From an uncultured Clostridia bacterium (GTDB lineage: Bacteria > Bacillota > Clostridia > UBA1381), in the NCBI GenBank assembly GCA_947627795.1, contig CANQXJ010000003.1, positions 1 to 64,000 of the forward strand: DNA of 64,000 nucleotides, given 5' to 3'. Positions 6,764 through 15,900 of the stretch are shown one piece after another. The position numbers and the translations under genes were made by a program. A model generated the notes under the pieces. The model did not search any database, was not told where the DNA came from, and saw only the letters and a list, made by a program, of their open reading frames with translations. How positions within the stretch are numbered: the first letter of the stretch is position 1; each line of letters begins with the position of its first letter.

Positions 6764-9397
6764 TTACGGCATCGGAGGCGTCCAGTACTGTTTGTTGTAA
6801 ATATCCGTGATCCTGTATGTAGCCTTTGTTTTGCCGCCCACATCGGTGTTGCTGATTTCCATGTTGTCCGTAACCGTCATAGGCTCGCCGAGGTAGTAGC
6901 TGTCCTGATATTCGCCGTCGTAGCTGTAGTAATCGCACAGGAATTCGAGCTTGTCGCCCGCCTTTAATTCCGTAAGACCTCTCGCTACGGTTTCGGTCGT
7001 TTCCTCGTCGTAGTCTGTTCTCGCGCCCAGTATTCTGCCGTTTGGATTTGCGCTGTCGAACGAGAGGATAAGGTCAACTCTCACGCCGTTTAGCATAGCG
7101 GGGACGCGTCCGAGTATCGTGTAGCTTTCGCCGTCGTCGATGTCGCTCATGAAGTAATACGCCACGGGCTGACCGTTTATCGAAAGCCATGTATTGTCGT
7201 TTTCGCCAAGAAGATTGCCGTCGTCGTCAAACTCGTATACGTTGTCAAGACCTAAATCGATGAAGCCCTCGCCGTCATCGTAGAACATATTAAGCTCCAA
7301 ATTCTGAATGAGGTCCCATTCCTTTGACGAAAGATTTAATACGGTCTGACTTTCATCATTTTCGCTCCATACGAGATTATTCTCGTTGATCATATTGCTT
7401 TCGAGATACTCGACCGTATCGTCAATAGAGCGTCCTCCGCCGAGAAGCTCGGAAAGGAAATTGGTGTTGGAGCTTGTAAGACCGGAAACGCCGCCGTAAT
7501 TGCCGCCGGAAAGACCGCTCAAAATTTGTGTGATGGTGTCCGCGTCAATGCCGCCGGAGCTTGTGCCGAGAGTTCCGAGGAGCGAACCGAGAGGCGAGCC
7601 TGTGCCGCCCGATACCGCCTGACCGCTTACAGCCATACCCGCGAACTGGCTTATGCAGCGCGCATAATCCTCATCCATGCCTATTTTCTCATATGTTTGA
7701 AGCATCGTATCGACCTTCGATGTTCTCTTGTACGGGAAGTAAATCGAAAGTCCGTACGCGTGAGTCATATTCGACGATGTGAGATTATATTTAACCGCGC
7801 TTGTGAGCGTTTTTGAAAGCTTTTTACTCTCCACTGTTCCGATATTGTCCGCGAGATTTATAAGATCCACCTGGTCGATGCTCTGCGACTGCGCGAATTC
7901 TCTCGTTTGGCTTCTCGCATTAGATACCAGTTTGTAGTTTTTGCCTTGAATAAGCTTGCTCGTCGATTCGGAGAAGTCGGAGAGCATATCCGGAACTGTG
8001 GTTTCAAGCTCCGCGAGATCGACTACGGATAATGTCGTCTGCTGACCGGGGCATTTCTGCGCGCAAACGTTGACAAAATCGTCCGTTATCTGCTTGCCTA
8101 TTTCAAGCGTCGGCATAGACGTGTTCTGTGAAAGAGCCGTAAGCCAGTTTGTGTAGTACCAGCCCACGCCCGGCTCGGTTTCCTCGGACGCTATCATGTA
8201 GTCCGCGTATTTGCTCAGCATCAGCGCGTTTTCGAGCGTCGCCATAAGGCACGCGTCAAAACCGATAAAGTCAAATTCCACACCCGCGTTTGAAAGCGCG
8301 GTGTTTATACCCGCGAGCGTCATAGAGCCGCTGTTCGGGTGCTTTTCGTCATAGCCGTAGCCGCTTATCGAGCCGCCGCCGTGATCCCAAAAGATAAGTT
8401 CGTTCCTGTCAGCCGGGAAATTCGACGCGCACCAGCGTATGTAGTTGGAGAGCGTTTCGGGGTTGGTCATGGTGTTGTTTCCGGCGTTTTGATTAAGACA
8501 GGTCAAGCCTCCGTCCTTTATCCGGTAAATTTGGTTGACCTGATTGCTTACGATATTGTTTTTCCATCTTTTGCAGCCGCCGGTGAACACTATCAAATTG
8601 ACGTTATCCGAAATCGAGGCCGCAGCCATTTCCTGCAAGTCCGACGTAGCCATACCGCCGTTCGATTCGAGGTCGGTTCCGCACATATAAACCATGATAG
8701 TGACGGTGTCCTGACCGTTGCCGCGTATCACGGTGCGCTTCGCGCGCGAACCGTTCGCTACGGAGTAATTAAGCGTGCCGGTGTTGCCGCCGTCCCACGG
8801 GCTTGACGAGTAGCTGCTCGTGTCAACGCCGCCGAGAAGCTGACCGAGTAAATCACTCATGCCGCCGCTCGTCTGCTCGGTGTATCCGCCGCCGGTCGAA
8901 TAGCCGGCGTAATTTCCCGAGCCGCCGTAGTAGCCTCCGTAAAGGGGAGATGAGCTTGGAACGCCCGAACCCATCATAGAGAACATATTCGTAAGCATAC
9001 TTCCGCCGCCCAAGAATAGGAACAAAACAATAATGATAAGTATCAGACAGCCGCATCCGCAGCCGCTGTTTCTGCGGCGGTTGGGGCTTGTCGTAAACGG
9101 AGTGAAAATATTTCCGGGACCTCCGCCCATGCCGCCGAACTGATTGGGATTTATATTTCCAGGCGGCGCTCCTCCAAAGCTCTGTTGTCCGCCGCCGAGC
9201 GCCGAGCCCAATATGCTGCCTAAAATTCCTTTATTGCCGGAGCCGCCGTCCTGCGCTCCGCCCTGAGGCTTCCTGCCCGCGTAGCCGCCCTGATTGCCGA
9301 CAGGTCCGCCGCCTAATCCGTCGCCGCGCTTATGTATTCCCGCTCCTCCGCCTGTAACGTTCTTTTCGCGTCCGCGCGGTCTGTTTGTTTTATCCAT
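6764..9397 (-). CDS. Membrane-anchored C11 family (clostripain-type) cysteine peptidase
   Basis: An 877-residue protein starting at ATG 9397 behind GGGAGGGG. A Gly-rich, low-complexity N-terminal 110 residues precedes CGCGC and one hydrophobic segment (about 117-130), then a Gly/Ser linker. The peptidase C11 domain follows (TVTIMVYMCGTDLESNGG, from about residue 228) with His339 in WDHGGGS and Cys383 in FDACLMAT, the family dyad. A Gly-rich spacer and a beta-rich C-terminal region of about 200 residues follow. There is no cleavable signal. The likely topology is cytoplasmic Gly-rich tail and extracellular catalytic domain. C11 enzymes cut after Arg or Lys. It is element 2 cargo, tail-to-tail with host segment 2; substrate unknown. 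Confidence 0.88.
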   Translation of the reverse strand: MDKTNRPRGREKNVTGGGAGIHKRGDGLGGGPVGNQGGYAGRKPQGGAQDGGSGNKGILGSILGSALGGGQQSFGGAPPGNINPNQFGGMGGGPGNIFTPFTTSPNRRRNSGCGCGCLILIIIVLFLFLGGGSMLTNMFSMMGSGVPSSSPLYGGYYGGSGNYAGYSTGGGYTEQTSGGMSDLLGQLLGGVDTSSYSSSPWDGGNTGTLNYSVANGSRAKRTVIRGNGQDTVTIMVYMCGTDLESNGGMATSDLQEMAAASISDNVNLIVFTGGCKRWKNNIVSNQVNQIYRIKDGGLTCLNQNAGNNTMTNPETLSNYIRWCASNFPADRNELIFWDHGGGSISGYGYDEKHPNSGSMTLAGINTALSNAGVEFDFIGFDACLMATLENALMLSKYADYMIASEETEPGVGWYYTNWLTALSQNTSMPTLEIGKQITDDFVNVCAQKCPGQQTTLSVVDLAELETTVPDMLSDFSESTSKLIQGKNYKLVSNARSQTREFAQSQSIDQVDLINLADNIGTVESKKLSKTLTSAVKYNLTSSNMTHAYGLSIYFPYKRTSKVDTMLQTYEKIGMDEDYARCISQFAGMAVSGQAVSGGTGSPLGSLLGTLGTSSGGIDADTITQILSGLSGGNYGGVSGLTSSNTNFLSELLGGGRSIDDTVEYLESNMINENNLVWSENDESQTVLNLSSKEWDLIQNLELNMFYDDGEGFIDLGLDNVYEFDDDGNLLGENDNTWLSINGQPVAYYFMSDIDDGESYTILGRVPAMLNGVRVDLILSFDSANPNGRILGARTDYDEETTETVARGLTELKAGDKLEFLCDYYSYDGEYQDSYYLGEPMTVTDNMEISNTDVGGKTKATYRITDIYNKQYWTPPMP

Positions 9398-9431
9398 GTT
9401 ATACCCCTCCCGTATAAATTTTCATTCTTCC

Positions 9432-9459
9432 TATATATTTAATATATCATAAACGTCAA
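9432..9459 (-). promoter_or_regulatory. Possible promoter of the C11 peptidase gene
   Basis: On the minus strand, TTGACG (9459-9454), a 16-bp spacer and TATATA (9437-9432), 35 bp upstream of the start codon. The consensus match is moderate. Confidence 0.45.
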
Positions 9460-9484
9460 AAAATTACAAGATATGTAAAAGAAT

Positions 9485-10828
9485 TTATACTACACGTTTT
9501 TGCCATTTACCGCTGAGATAATATATCGTGCAGATTATAATCGCGCTTATGGTTCCCGTCGGCGTTGAAACCGCGACTCCTGCGAGCCCGAGACCGAGCG
9601 TCCGCGCGCAGAATATTGCGACCGGAACTCGCGCTATTACGGATGAGAATATCGACGGAAGCATTGTAAACAGCGTATGTCCCGAACCGTTGCAAAGACC
9701 GTTAAGCGGGAAAATCAACGCAACCAGGAGATAGTCGCACGCGGTGATGCGAAGATAGGGCAGGGCTGTTTCGATTACCGCCGCGTCGTCGACGAGCAGA
9801 CACATGAGACGGGCGGGGAAAAGCTGGACTATCGTAAACATCGCTATGCCTATGCACATTGCCGCCGCGATCCCGCTTTTCAGCGTGTTCCTTGCCCTGT
9901 CGAATTTCTCCGCGCCGACGTTCTGACCGACCATCGAAGATACCGACATGCCTATGGCGTTGGCGGGCATCTGTGCGAAGTTGTTGATCTTCGCCGCGAC
10001 AGCGACACCCGAGGCGGCGTTTACTCCGAGACTGTTCGTGATTGACGACACGATAAGAAATCCGCCGGAAACGATTGCACTTTGTATAGCCCCCGGCAGC
10101 CCAAGCTTTAATATTTCAGCCGCTTTTTTCGGGATAATTCTGAAATTTGCCGCTTTGAACTCGAATATGAACGATTTGCCTTTGAGGTAAATCACGCATC
10201 CCGCGAGCGCGGCGGCTTGTGAAATGATCGTAGCGAGAGCCGCTCCCTTCGCGTCAAGACCGAGAATGCCGACAAATATCAGGTCGAGGACTATATTCAT
10301 AATACACGAGCCTATTCCGAAATACATCGGCGTTTTCGAGTCGCCCAAGCCTCTGAGAACCGAGCTTATTGAGTTATATCCGAAAATAAACACCGAGCCC
10401 GCCATGCACACGGAAAAATACTCCTTTGTCTGAGCGAACGCCTCCGGAGGGGTGTTGAGCAGGTTAAGTATATTATCCGATAAAATCAGCGTGAGAGCTG
10501 TGAAAATTACCGAAAGTATCAGCATTATGGAAAACGTTGTGCCGATAGTTTCCTTTATGTCCTTCTCGCTTTTCATTCCGGCGTACTGAGCCGTCATGAT
10601 CGCGCCGCCGTTGCACAAGCCTATAATTGTAAATGTGACGGTGTTCGTCACGCTTCCGCCTATGGACGCGCCCGCCACTCCGGTCGTGCCGCAGAAGCGG
10701 CTTATTACCATAATATCCGCTATATTGTAAAGCGACTGTATAAGATTGGTCAGAAAAAACGGAAGCGAGAAGCGCAGCAGCGTTTTGGGAATGCTTCCCG
10801 TTGTGAAATCGTTTATGCTTTTGTTCAA
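9485..10828 (-). CDS. MATE family efflux transporter
   Basis: A 447-residue, very hydrophobic protein with about 12 predicted membrane segments. The N-terminus is typical of clostridial MATE proteins (FTTGSIPKTLLRFSLPFFLT), with NLIQSLYNIADIMVISRFCG in helix 1-2. The family exports organic cations or drugs against Na+ or H+. The start is TTG (10828-10826) behind AGAGAGG; an upstream ATG is out of frame and closed by a stop. It has its own promoter and is co-directional with, and 87 bp before, the peptidase gene, so some read-through transcription is possible. Substrate not predictable. Confidence 0.92.
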   Translation of the reverse strand: MNKSINDFTTGSIPKTLLRFSLPFFLTNLIQSLYNIADIMVISRFCGTTGVAGASIGGSVTNTVTFTIIGLCNGGAIMTAQYAGMKSEKDIKETIGTTFSIMLILSVIFTALTLILSDNILNLLNTPPEAFAQTKEYFSVCMAGSVFIFGYNSISSVLRGLGDSKTPMYFGIGSCIMNIVLDLIFVGILGLDAKGAALATIISQAAALAGCVIYLKGKSFIFEFKAANFRIIPKKAAEILKLGLPGAIQSAIVSGGFLIVSSITNSLGVNAASGVAVAAKINNFAQMPANAIGMSVSSMVGQNVGAEKFDRARNTLKSGIAAAMCIGIAMFTIVQLFPARLMCLLVDDAAVIETALPYLRITACDYLLVALIFPLNGLCNGSGHTLFTMLPSIFSSVIARVPVAIFCARTLGLGLAGVAVSTPTGTISAIIICTIYYLSGKWQKRVV

Positions 10829-10858
10829 ATTATGTCATCCTCTCTGTAATTCGTGGTT

Positions 10859-10887
10859 ATTATACCACAGCCGCGCGCCGCGGTCAA
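10859..10887 (-). promoter_or_regulatory. Sigma-A promoter of the MATE gene
   Basis: On the minus strand, TTGACC (10887-10882), a 17-bp spacer and TATAAT (10864-10859). It lies in the divergent region shared with the recombinase 2 unit. Confidence 0.75.
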
Positions 10888-10939
10888 CGGAATATACGCA
10901 GTTTTTTCGTATATATTAGATTCAGAAAGGGGGAATTTC

Positions 10940-11029
10940 ATGAAAATAAAAGTAAATCCGCCGTCGGATAAGCGGCGGTTCGAGGAAGCTCTCGCACGCG
11001 TATTATCGCGGAGGAGGGCGGAGAAGTGA
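10940..11029 (+). CDS. Tiny ORF before recombinase 2 (29 aa)
   Basis: ATG 10940 follows AAAGGGGGA. The product is a very basic 29-residue peptide (MKIKVNPPSDKRRFEEALAR and a further RRRAEK end). Its TGA (11027-11029) overlaps the GTG start of the recombinase, so the two are translationally coupled. No family is recognised. It occupies the same slot as the tiny ORFs of elements 1 and 3 but shows no obvious sequence similarity to them. It could be a directionality factor or simply a leader peptide. Confidence 0.55.
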   Translation: MKIKVNPPSDKRRFEEALARVLSRRRAEK

Positions 11030-12405
11030 ATTTAAGAATGGCTTCGTATTGCAGAGTTTCCACCGACAGGGAGGAGCAGCTGTCGTCATTGGAAAACCAG
11101 CGCGAGTTTTTCACCCGATACGCGGAAAAACAGGGCGACACGCTCGTGAGGCTGTACGCGGATGAGGGTATAAGCGGAAAAAGCATGAAAAACCGCGCCG
11201 AGTTTTTGAGGATGCTCGCGGACTCCGAAAGCGGTTTGTTTGATTATGTCGCCGTAAAGGACGTGAGCCGCTTCGCCCGCAACACCTCCGACTTCCTCTA
11301 CGGCATCCGCCGCCTGAAGGAAAACGGCGTTGACGTGCGGTTTATTTCGGGCAGTCAGACCGTTATCGGCGAGAGCGAGTTTGTGCTGACGGTTTTCGCG
11401 GCGCTCGCGCAGGAGGAAAGCGCCAACCTTTCGAAGCGCGTTATTTTCGGCAAACGACAGAACGCGAAGAAGGGGAGAGTACCCAACTGCGTCTACGGCT
11501 ACGATAAAACGGGAATGTTTTCGCTTGCAGTTAACGAGGCTGAGAGCGAGATCGTGCGGTTTATTTACAGGCGCTATATCGACGGCGACGGAAGCCGCCT
11601 TATCGCCGAGAGCCTAAACGAGATGGGAGTGCCGACGAAGCGCGGCGCAAAGTGGATACCGTCGACCGTGCGGCGGATACTGCAAAATCCGATTTACACG
11701 GGAAGAATGATAAACAACAAAACCGTCACGAAGGACTTTCTCTCCGGCGAGAGGCGCGCTCTGCCGGAAACGGAATGGTACATTCACGTTCGTCCGGAGC
11801 TTCGCGTAATTTCCGACGGAGATTACGAGCTGGCGCGGGAAAAGCTTGCCGGTCGTCGCGCGAAATCGAGCCGCCATTCCGCAAAGCATGTCTTTTCAAA
11901 TCTCATAATATGCGGCGAATGCGGTAAAAATTATACGGCAAAAGCTTACCGCGGAACTGTTCGCTATCGCTGCGGCGCGCATCTTCGCGGCGAGTGCCCA
12001 AACAGCGCCTCGGTTGACGAGCGTGAGCTTTTAAACGAAGTAAAGCGGGCTGCGGTTTCGCTTGTTTCGGATGAGAAGGAATTCGCGGCGCGCCTGTCCG
12101 GCTGTCCGCGCGGGGAGGATCTCGAGGCGCTAAAAAGAATGCGCGGCAATCTCATTCGCCGAAGGGCGCGCTTTACCGAGCTTTACGCGCAGGGATTGAT
12201 GGAAATAACCGAGCTTAAAAAGGAATACGCGCGAATAGACGCGGGGATAGAGCGGGCGGAAACCGGACTGAATACCGCGCCCGCCGACTGCAAAAATGTC
12301 GACGAGATGATAATGAATGCCGCCTTCACTAACGCGGATATGCGCGCGCTGATTGAAAAAGCGGTTGTTTATCCCGACAAAACAGCCGAGGTGTTCTTGA
12401 AATAG
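11026..12405 (+). CDS. Large serine recombinase 2 (element 2)
   Basis: A 459-residue resolvase-superfamily recombinase. The catalytic Ser is in YCRVSTDRE (Ser12), SRFARNTSD lies near residue 83, and EESANLSKRV is the E-helix region. The Recombinase domain covers about 160-265, with INKNPIYTGR-like sequence (LQNPIYTGRM). A zinc ribbon (ICGECGKNYTA...YRCGAHLRGEC, about 298-326) and a C-terminal helical tail follow. The GTG start is coupled to the tiny ORF stop. The stop codon abuts the right inverted repeat, and the core is 22 bp further. It is the more diverged of the three recombinases, consistent with a different att core (GAGG). Confidence 0.92.
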   Translation: MNLRMASYCRVSTDREEQLSSLENQREFFTRYAEKQGDTLVRLYADEGISGKSMKNRAEFLRMLADSESGLFDYVAVKDVSRFARNTSDFLYGIRRLKENGVDVRFISGSQTVIGESEFVLTVFAALAQEESANLSKRVIFGKRQNAKKGRVPNCVYGYDKTGMFSLAVNEAESEIVRFIYRRYIDGDGSRLIAESLNEMGVPTKRGAKWIPSTVRRILQNPIYTGRMINNKTVTKDFLSGERRALPETEWYIHVRPELRVISDGDYELAREKLAGRRAKSSRHSAKHVFSNLIICGECGKNYTAKAYRGTVRYRCGAHLRGECPNSASVDERELLNEVKRAAVSLVSDEKEFAARLSGCPRGEDLEALKRMRGNLIRRRARFTELYAQGLMEITELKKEYARIDAGIERAETGLNTAPADCKNVDEMIMNAAFTNADMRALIEKAVVYPDKTAEVFLK

Positions 12406-12431
12406 TTTCCTTTTGTAACCTTTCGCGGAGG
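12406..12431 (+). repeat. attR of element 2
   Basis: The right inverted repeat TTTCCTTTTGTA (12406-12417) begins one base after the recombinase stop, followed by 10 bp and the core GAGG (12428-12431). Host coding resumes with G-TG GTT GAA. Confidence 0.8.
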
Positions 12432-12693
12432 TGGTTGAACCCATCACGCTCGGCGCGAAGCTCGTCGACGTGCGCGACCGCAAAAACTGCTGCTGCGACG
12501 ACGATTTCGACGTAGCGTCCATACCCGAGTCGGTATGCCGCGTATTCGAGGACAGCTTCATTGTCGGAGGCGAGCAGAAGCGCGTGTTCGTGTCGATAGG
12601 TATTTTCTCGATTATTAAGCTCGAGCGCAAGGTACAGCTTCTTATCCCGTCGTACGACTTCTGCCTGCCGCAGAAGGAATGTGTCGGCGCAAC
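12428..12693 (+). pseudogene. Interrupted host gene, segment 3 of 4
   Basis: The frame from 12431 encodes VVEPITLGAKLVDVRDRKNC, then CCDDDFDVASIPESVCRVFE, IVGGEQKRVFVSIGIFSIIK, LERKVQLLIPSYDF and CLPQKECVGAT: 87 codons up to the GCAAC core (12689-12693). Beyond the core the frame reads into element 3 and stops at 12788-12790. Clustered cysteines (CCCDDDFD, CLPQKEC) are the most distinctive part of the protein. Joined at GCAAC to 30306-30310 it continues ECVGATDDNPCDLFDRIDF. Confidence 0.85.
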
Positions 12694-12699
12694 TGCACC

Positions 12700-12716
12700 T
12701 ACCCCATATAGACCGC
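12700..12716 (+). repeat. Left inverted repeat of element 3
   Basis: TACCCCATATAGACCGC, the perfect inverted copy of 30286-30302, starts 7 bp inside the core. Confidence 0.9.
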
Positions 12717-12836
12717 AGACAGCTCTCGGGCTGCTTTTTTTGTGCAGTATACACAAAAAATGCGGGGGGGGGTACATTTTTAGCAAATAGATACAAAAAC
12801 AAGTCGGATTTTTGAACAAAATCAAATATAATAATA

Positions 12837-12865
12837 TTGACTTTGAGACGAGCAAATAGTAAAAT
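12837..12865 (+). promoter_or_regulatory. Promoter of the giant surface-protein gene
   Basis: TTGACT (12837-12842), a 17-bp spacer and TAAAAT (12860-12865). A second TATAAT at 12870-12875 lies in an AT-rich stretch. The start codon is about 68 bp downstream. Confidence 0.55.
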
Positions 12866-12933
12866 AGTATATAATATAATAGTATTTTTATGCGATTTTC
12901 AGTAAAATTCTACAAGAAAGGGAAGTGGATTTA

Positions 12934-15900
12934 ATGAAACACAGGAAAAGAAGAATTACCGCATTGATTTTAGCGGCGGCAATGAGTGTGAGCTTATTGC
13001 CCAATTTGAGCGTAGCTTTCGCCGCGCCGACCGAGGTGACGAGCGAAGCCGCGCCGCGCGCGGGCGAGCCGCAGGTGGGCGTGCCGTTTACGCTGTCATC
13101 GGAACAGAGTGACGCTAAAAGAACGGATAAAGAATCTGAGGAAGATATTTCTCAGTTTTTTACCGTGACGCTGAATGAAGATAATACATGCTCTATTACC
13201 GAGTTCAATAGAAACAGTAAGGTAACAGGGCTGAAATTACCCTCATATGTTCAGATAAATGATACAAAATACGTTGTAACCTCAATTGGAGAGAGCGCGT
13301 TGGCGGGCTGTAATCTTAACAGCATAGAATTTCAGCAGTATAGCGGAGATGGTTCCGCTACTGACATGATTACATCAATCGGCTCGAACGCGTTTTCTTC
13401 GAACGGAATCAGCGAAATAAAACTTCCTTCGACAGTTACGGAGATAGGCTCGGGCGCATTCAACGGAAATTCGTCTTTGGCAACAGTCAACTGGGATGAA
13501 TTGATGGCGCTTACATCAATCGGCTCGAATGCGTTCGCAAACTGTGGAAGTCTTAAAGAGATTGATATATCAAGTTGCAGTGCGTTGACGCAAATCGGTT
13601 ATCAGGCGTTTTATAATGACAGCAAGCTTCAGTATGTGAAGCTGCCCTCGAGCATTACATCAATAGGGTCACAGACTTTTTCAAGCGTTGCCAATAGCTG
13701 TTTTGTCGACTGCTCGGCTGTGACGCTCGGAACGCTGACAGGAGCGCCGTGGGGCGGAATTGACACTGTTATATACTGGGGTAAGGAGCAAGGTTATAAT
13801 AACAATTCCCCGTACATATTCGATCCTGATACAGGTCTTATTTACGGTCTTAAAATAGGCTCGGCGAAGTATGAGGAAGAAAAATATCAAATTGACAGTG
13901 AGACCGCAGAAAGTAACATAAATTACTGGTATTACGCTACCGGTAAGTTTAACGGAAAACAATCAAACGGAAATTATGAAGGTTTTACAGTTTATAACGA
14001 TGACGGAGGTGAAGAAAATGATACAGGGGATAATAAACCAGTGACACCCAAAGGTGCGCCTGCGGCTGTAAATCTCGTAAAAATTGTATTGCCGAAAAAG
14101 ATAAAGGTCGGCACATGGACTGACGAAAATACCTTTGACGATGAAAACTCTAAGGAATATACTGTAAAGGGTATCGCGGACGGCGCGTTCGGCAGCCGTC
14201 CGGGAAACATCGCGCTCACGAGCATTAACTTTATAAATCTTGCCGACAGCGGAATGGACAAAATTCCCGATTCGGCATTTTGGAGCAATTCCAGCAATCT
14301 TACCGAAGTTCTTAATATACCGGACAGCGTTACGACAATCGAAAGATACGCTTTCCGCAAAGATAATAAAATTAAAAGCATTGAATTACCGAGCAAGCTT
14401 ACAGAAATCGGCTATTGGGCGTTCAGAGAGTGTACGGCTTTGACGAAGGTTGATGTAAAAACTTATAATGAACCGGAGGAGGAAGATAATCCTGTCAGCG
14501 ACCTGACAAACGTTGATTCGGGTGCTTTTTCGAAATGTACAGCTTTAACCGAAATAAATATGCCGGGCGTGAATAAGGATACAGAAGATACAATTTACGT
14601 TCACGGCTGCAAGGACGATACGGTTAATATTGACGAGACAGAAGAGGCGTCCGCTCCGTTCGGCGCGTATTATGCAACCATTAAATATAAAAATGAAGAC
14701 GAGTTTACTCCGTATACCGTTCAGGCGGTAGATGCGGAAGGAAAAGAGTTGCCGTGGACATTTAACCGTATCACGGGCGATGTAGTTGGATATGATAACA
14801 AAGCAGAAGATAATTATAACAAAGATAGTAATAAAGATGTATTAAAAGACAAAGTCATCGAAATACCGTCAGAGCTCAGATATAAAATCGGAGGTGAAGA
14901 CGGTGCAGTATCAGATCCGATAACGATTACCGGCGTAGCGCAGTATGACGAAAATACGCCTTTATTTAAGGCGTATAATTCGGGCAAGGTAGAAATAAAG
15001 AATGTGACAATACCGTCTACAGTAACGCGTATCAACAACTCGGCGTTTTTCAATACAATAATTGTTGAAAAAAGCGTGAAAATACCGGATTCGGTTACAA
15101 CCATAGAATACCGCGCATTCGCCAACTGCGGACTTAAATCGCTTACACTGCCTGCAGAACTGGAAACGATGGGACAGTATGCGTTCGGAAATTATAATAA
15201 AGATGGCAACCCGAATGATATTACAGGAACTGTCATAATACCCAGAAAGGCGATGAGTATAAGCGCCAACGCTTTTGGCGGGAATAGTGCCGATGCCCCC
15301 GGAAACAAAAATATTGAGAAATTTCATATACAACAGTATAGGTATCTTGAGACGGATGCAGGATTCCCGGACAGGCATGATACATTTAAAAAAGCCGAAC
15401 CGGCAATCTATAATAACGCCCCATTTGGAGCGCAAAATAGCGACAAACCTTCTGAAATAGAATATGAGGATAAATTTGTTCCGGTACTTTCGGACTATGA
15501 TGAGGATTCTGACCCAAGAAATCCGAGCGGAAAAATAGACGGAAAGCCGGATAAAAAAACCGCTGAAGGTACGGTATACGGCGGAACAGCTAAAATCAAT
15601 CTCGGTCTTATTATGGGCGATAACGCATTCACCATTACCGATGTAAGAATACCGGATGATAACAAAGCCAATCCGTATATGAAGGATGCAGAGCTGAATG
15701 TTCAGCGAAGGCAAGGTGAGGATGGTTCGTACAAAGGCGATATTAGCTATAATGTAGACATAACGGGAATTACGGGTAATGGCACCTTTATTATAGAGTA
15801 TGATTATGGAGACGCGGAAGGTCACAAGCAGGGGACAGCAACTGCAGAAATTACCATTGACTGCTTCCATACCGCGTACTACCACGACAATGACGCGGAT

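Larger units (their letters stand above)
6686..12431 (+). mobile_element. Element 2: serine-recombinase element with C11 peptidase and MATE pump
   Basis: Bounded by GAGG at 6686-6689 and 12428-12431 (circle 5,742 bp). Left-end TACAAAAGGAAA (6698-6709) and right-end TTTCCTTTTGTA (12406-12417) are perfect 12-bp inverted copies. In the joined circle they flank a 22-bp centre holding the core, an attP-like 46-bp dyad. Cargo on the minus strand is a secreted-side peptidase and a MATE transporter; a 29-codon ORF and recombinase 2 are on the plus strand. Excision restores the host frame. Confidence 0.85.

Noticed and set aside
6398-6967. A 189-codon ORF after recombinase 1
   Set aside because: It is not one gene. 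Codons from the core at 6438 to 6688 are host segment 2; the rest reads backwards through the end of the C11 peptidase gene.
9485-10828. tRNA or rRNA genes as insertion targets for the elements
   Set aside because: No tRNA or rRNA sequence was seen near any junction; all three junctions are inside protein-coding sequence.
12431-12790. A 119-codon ORF after recombinase 2 taken as a small complete gene
   Set aside because: It has no ribosome site for its GTG, begins exactly at an element junction, and its last 32 codons lie in element 3. It is host segment 3.
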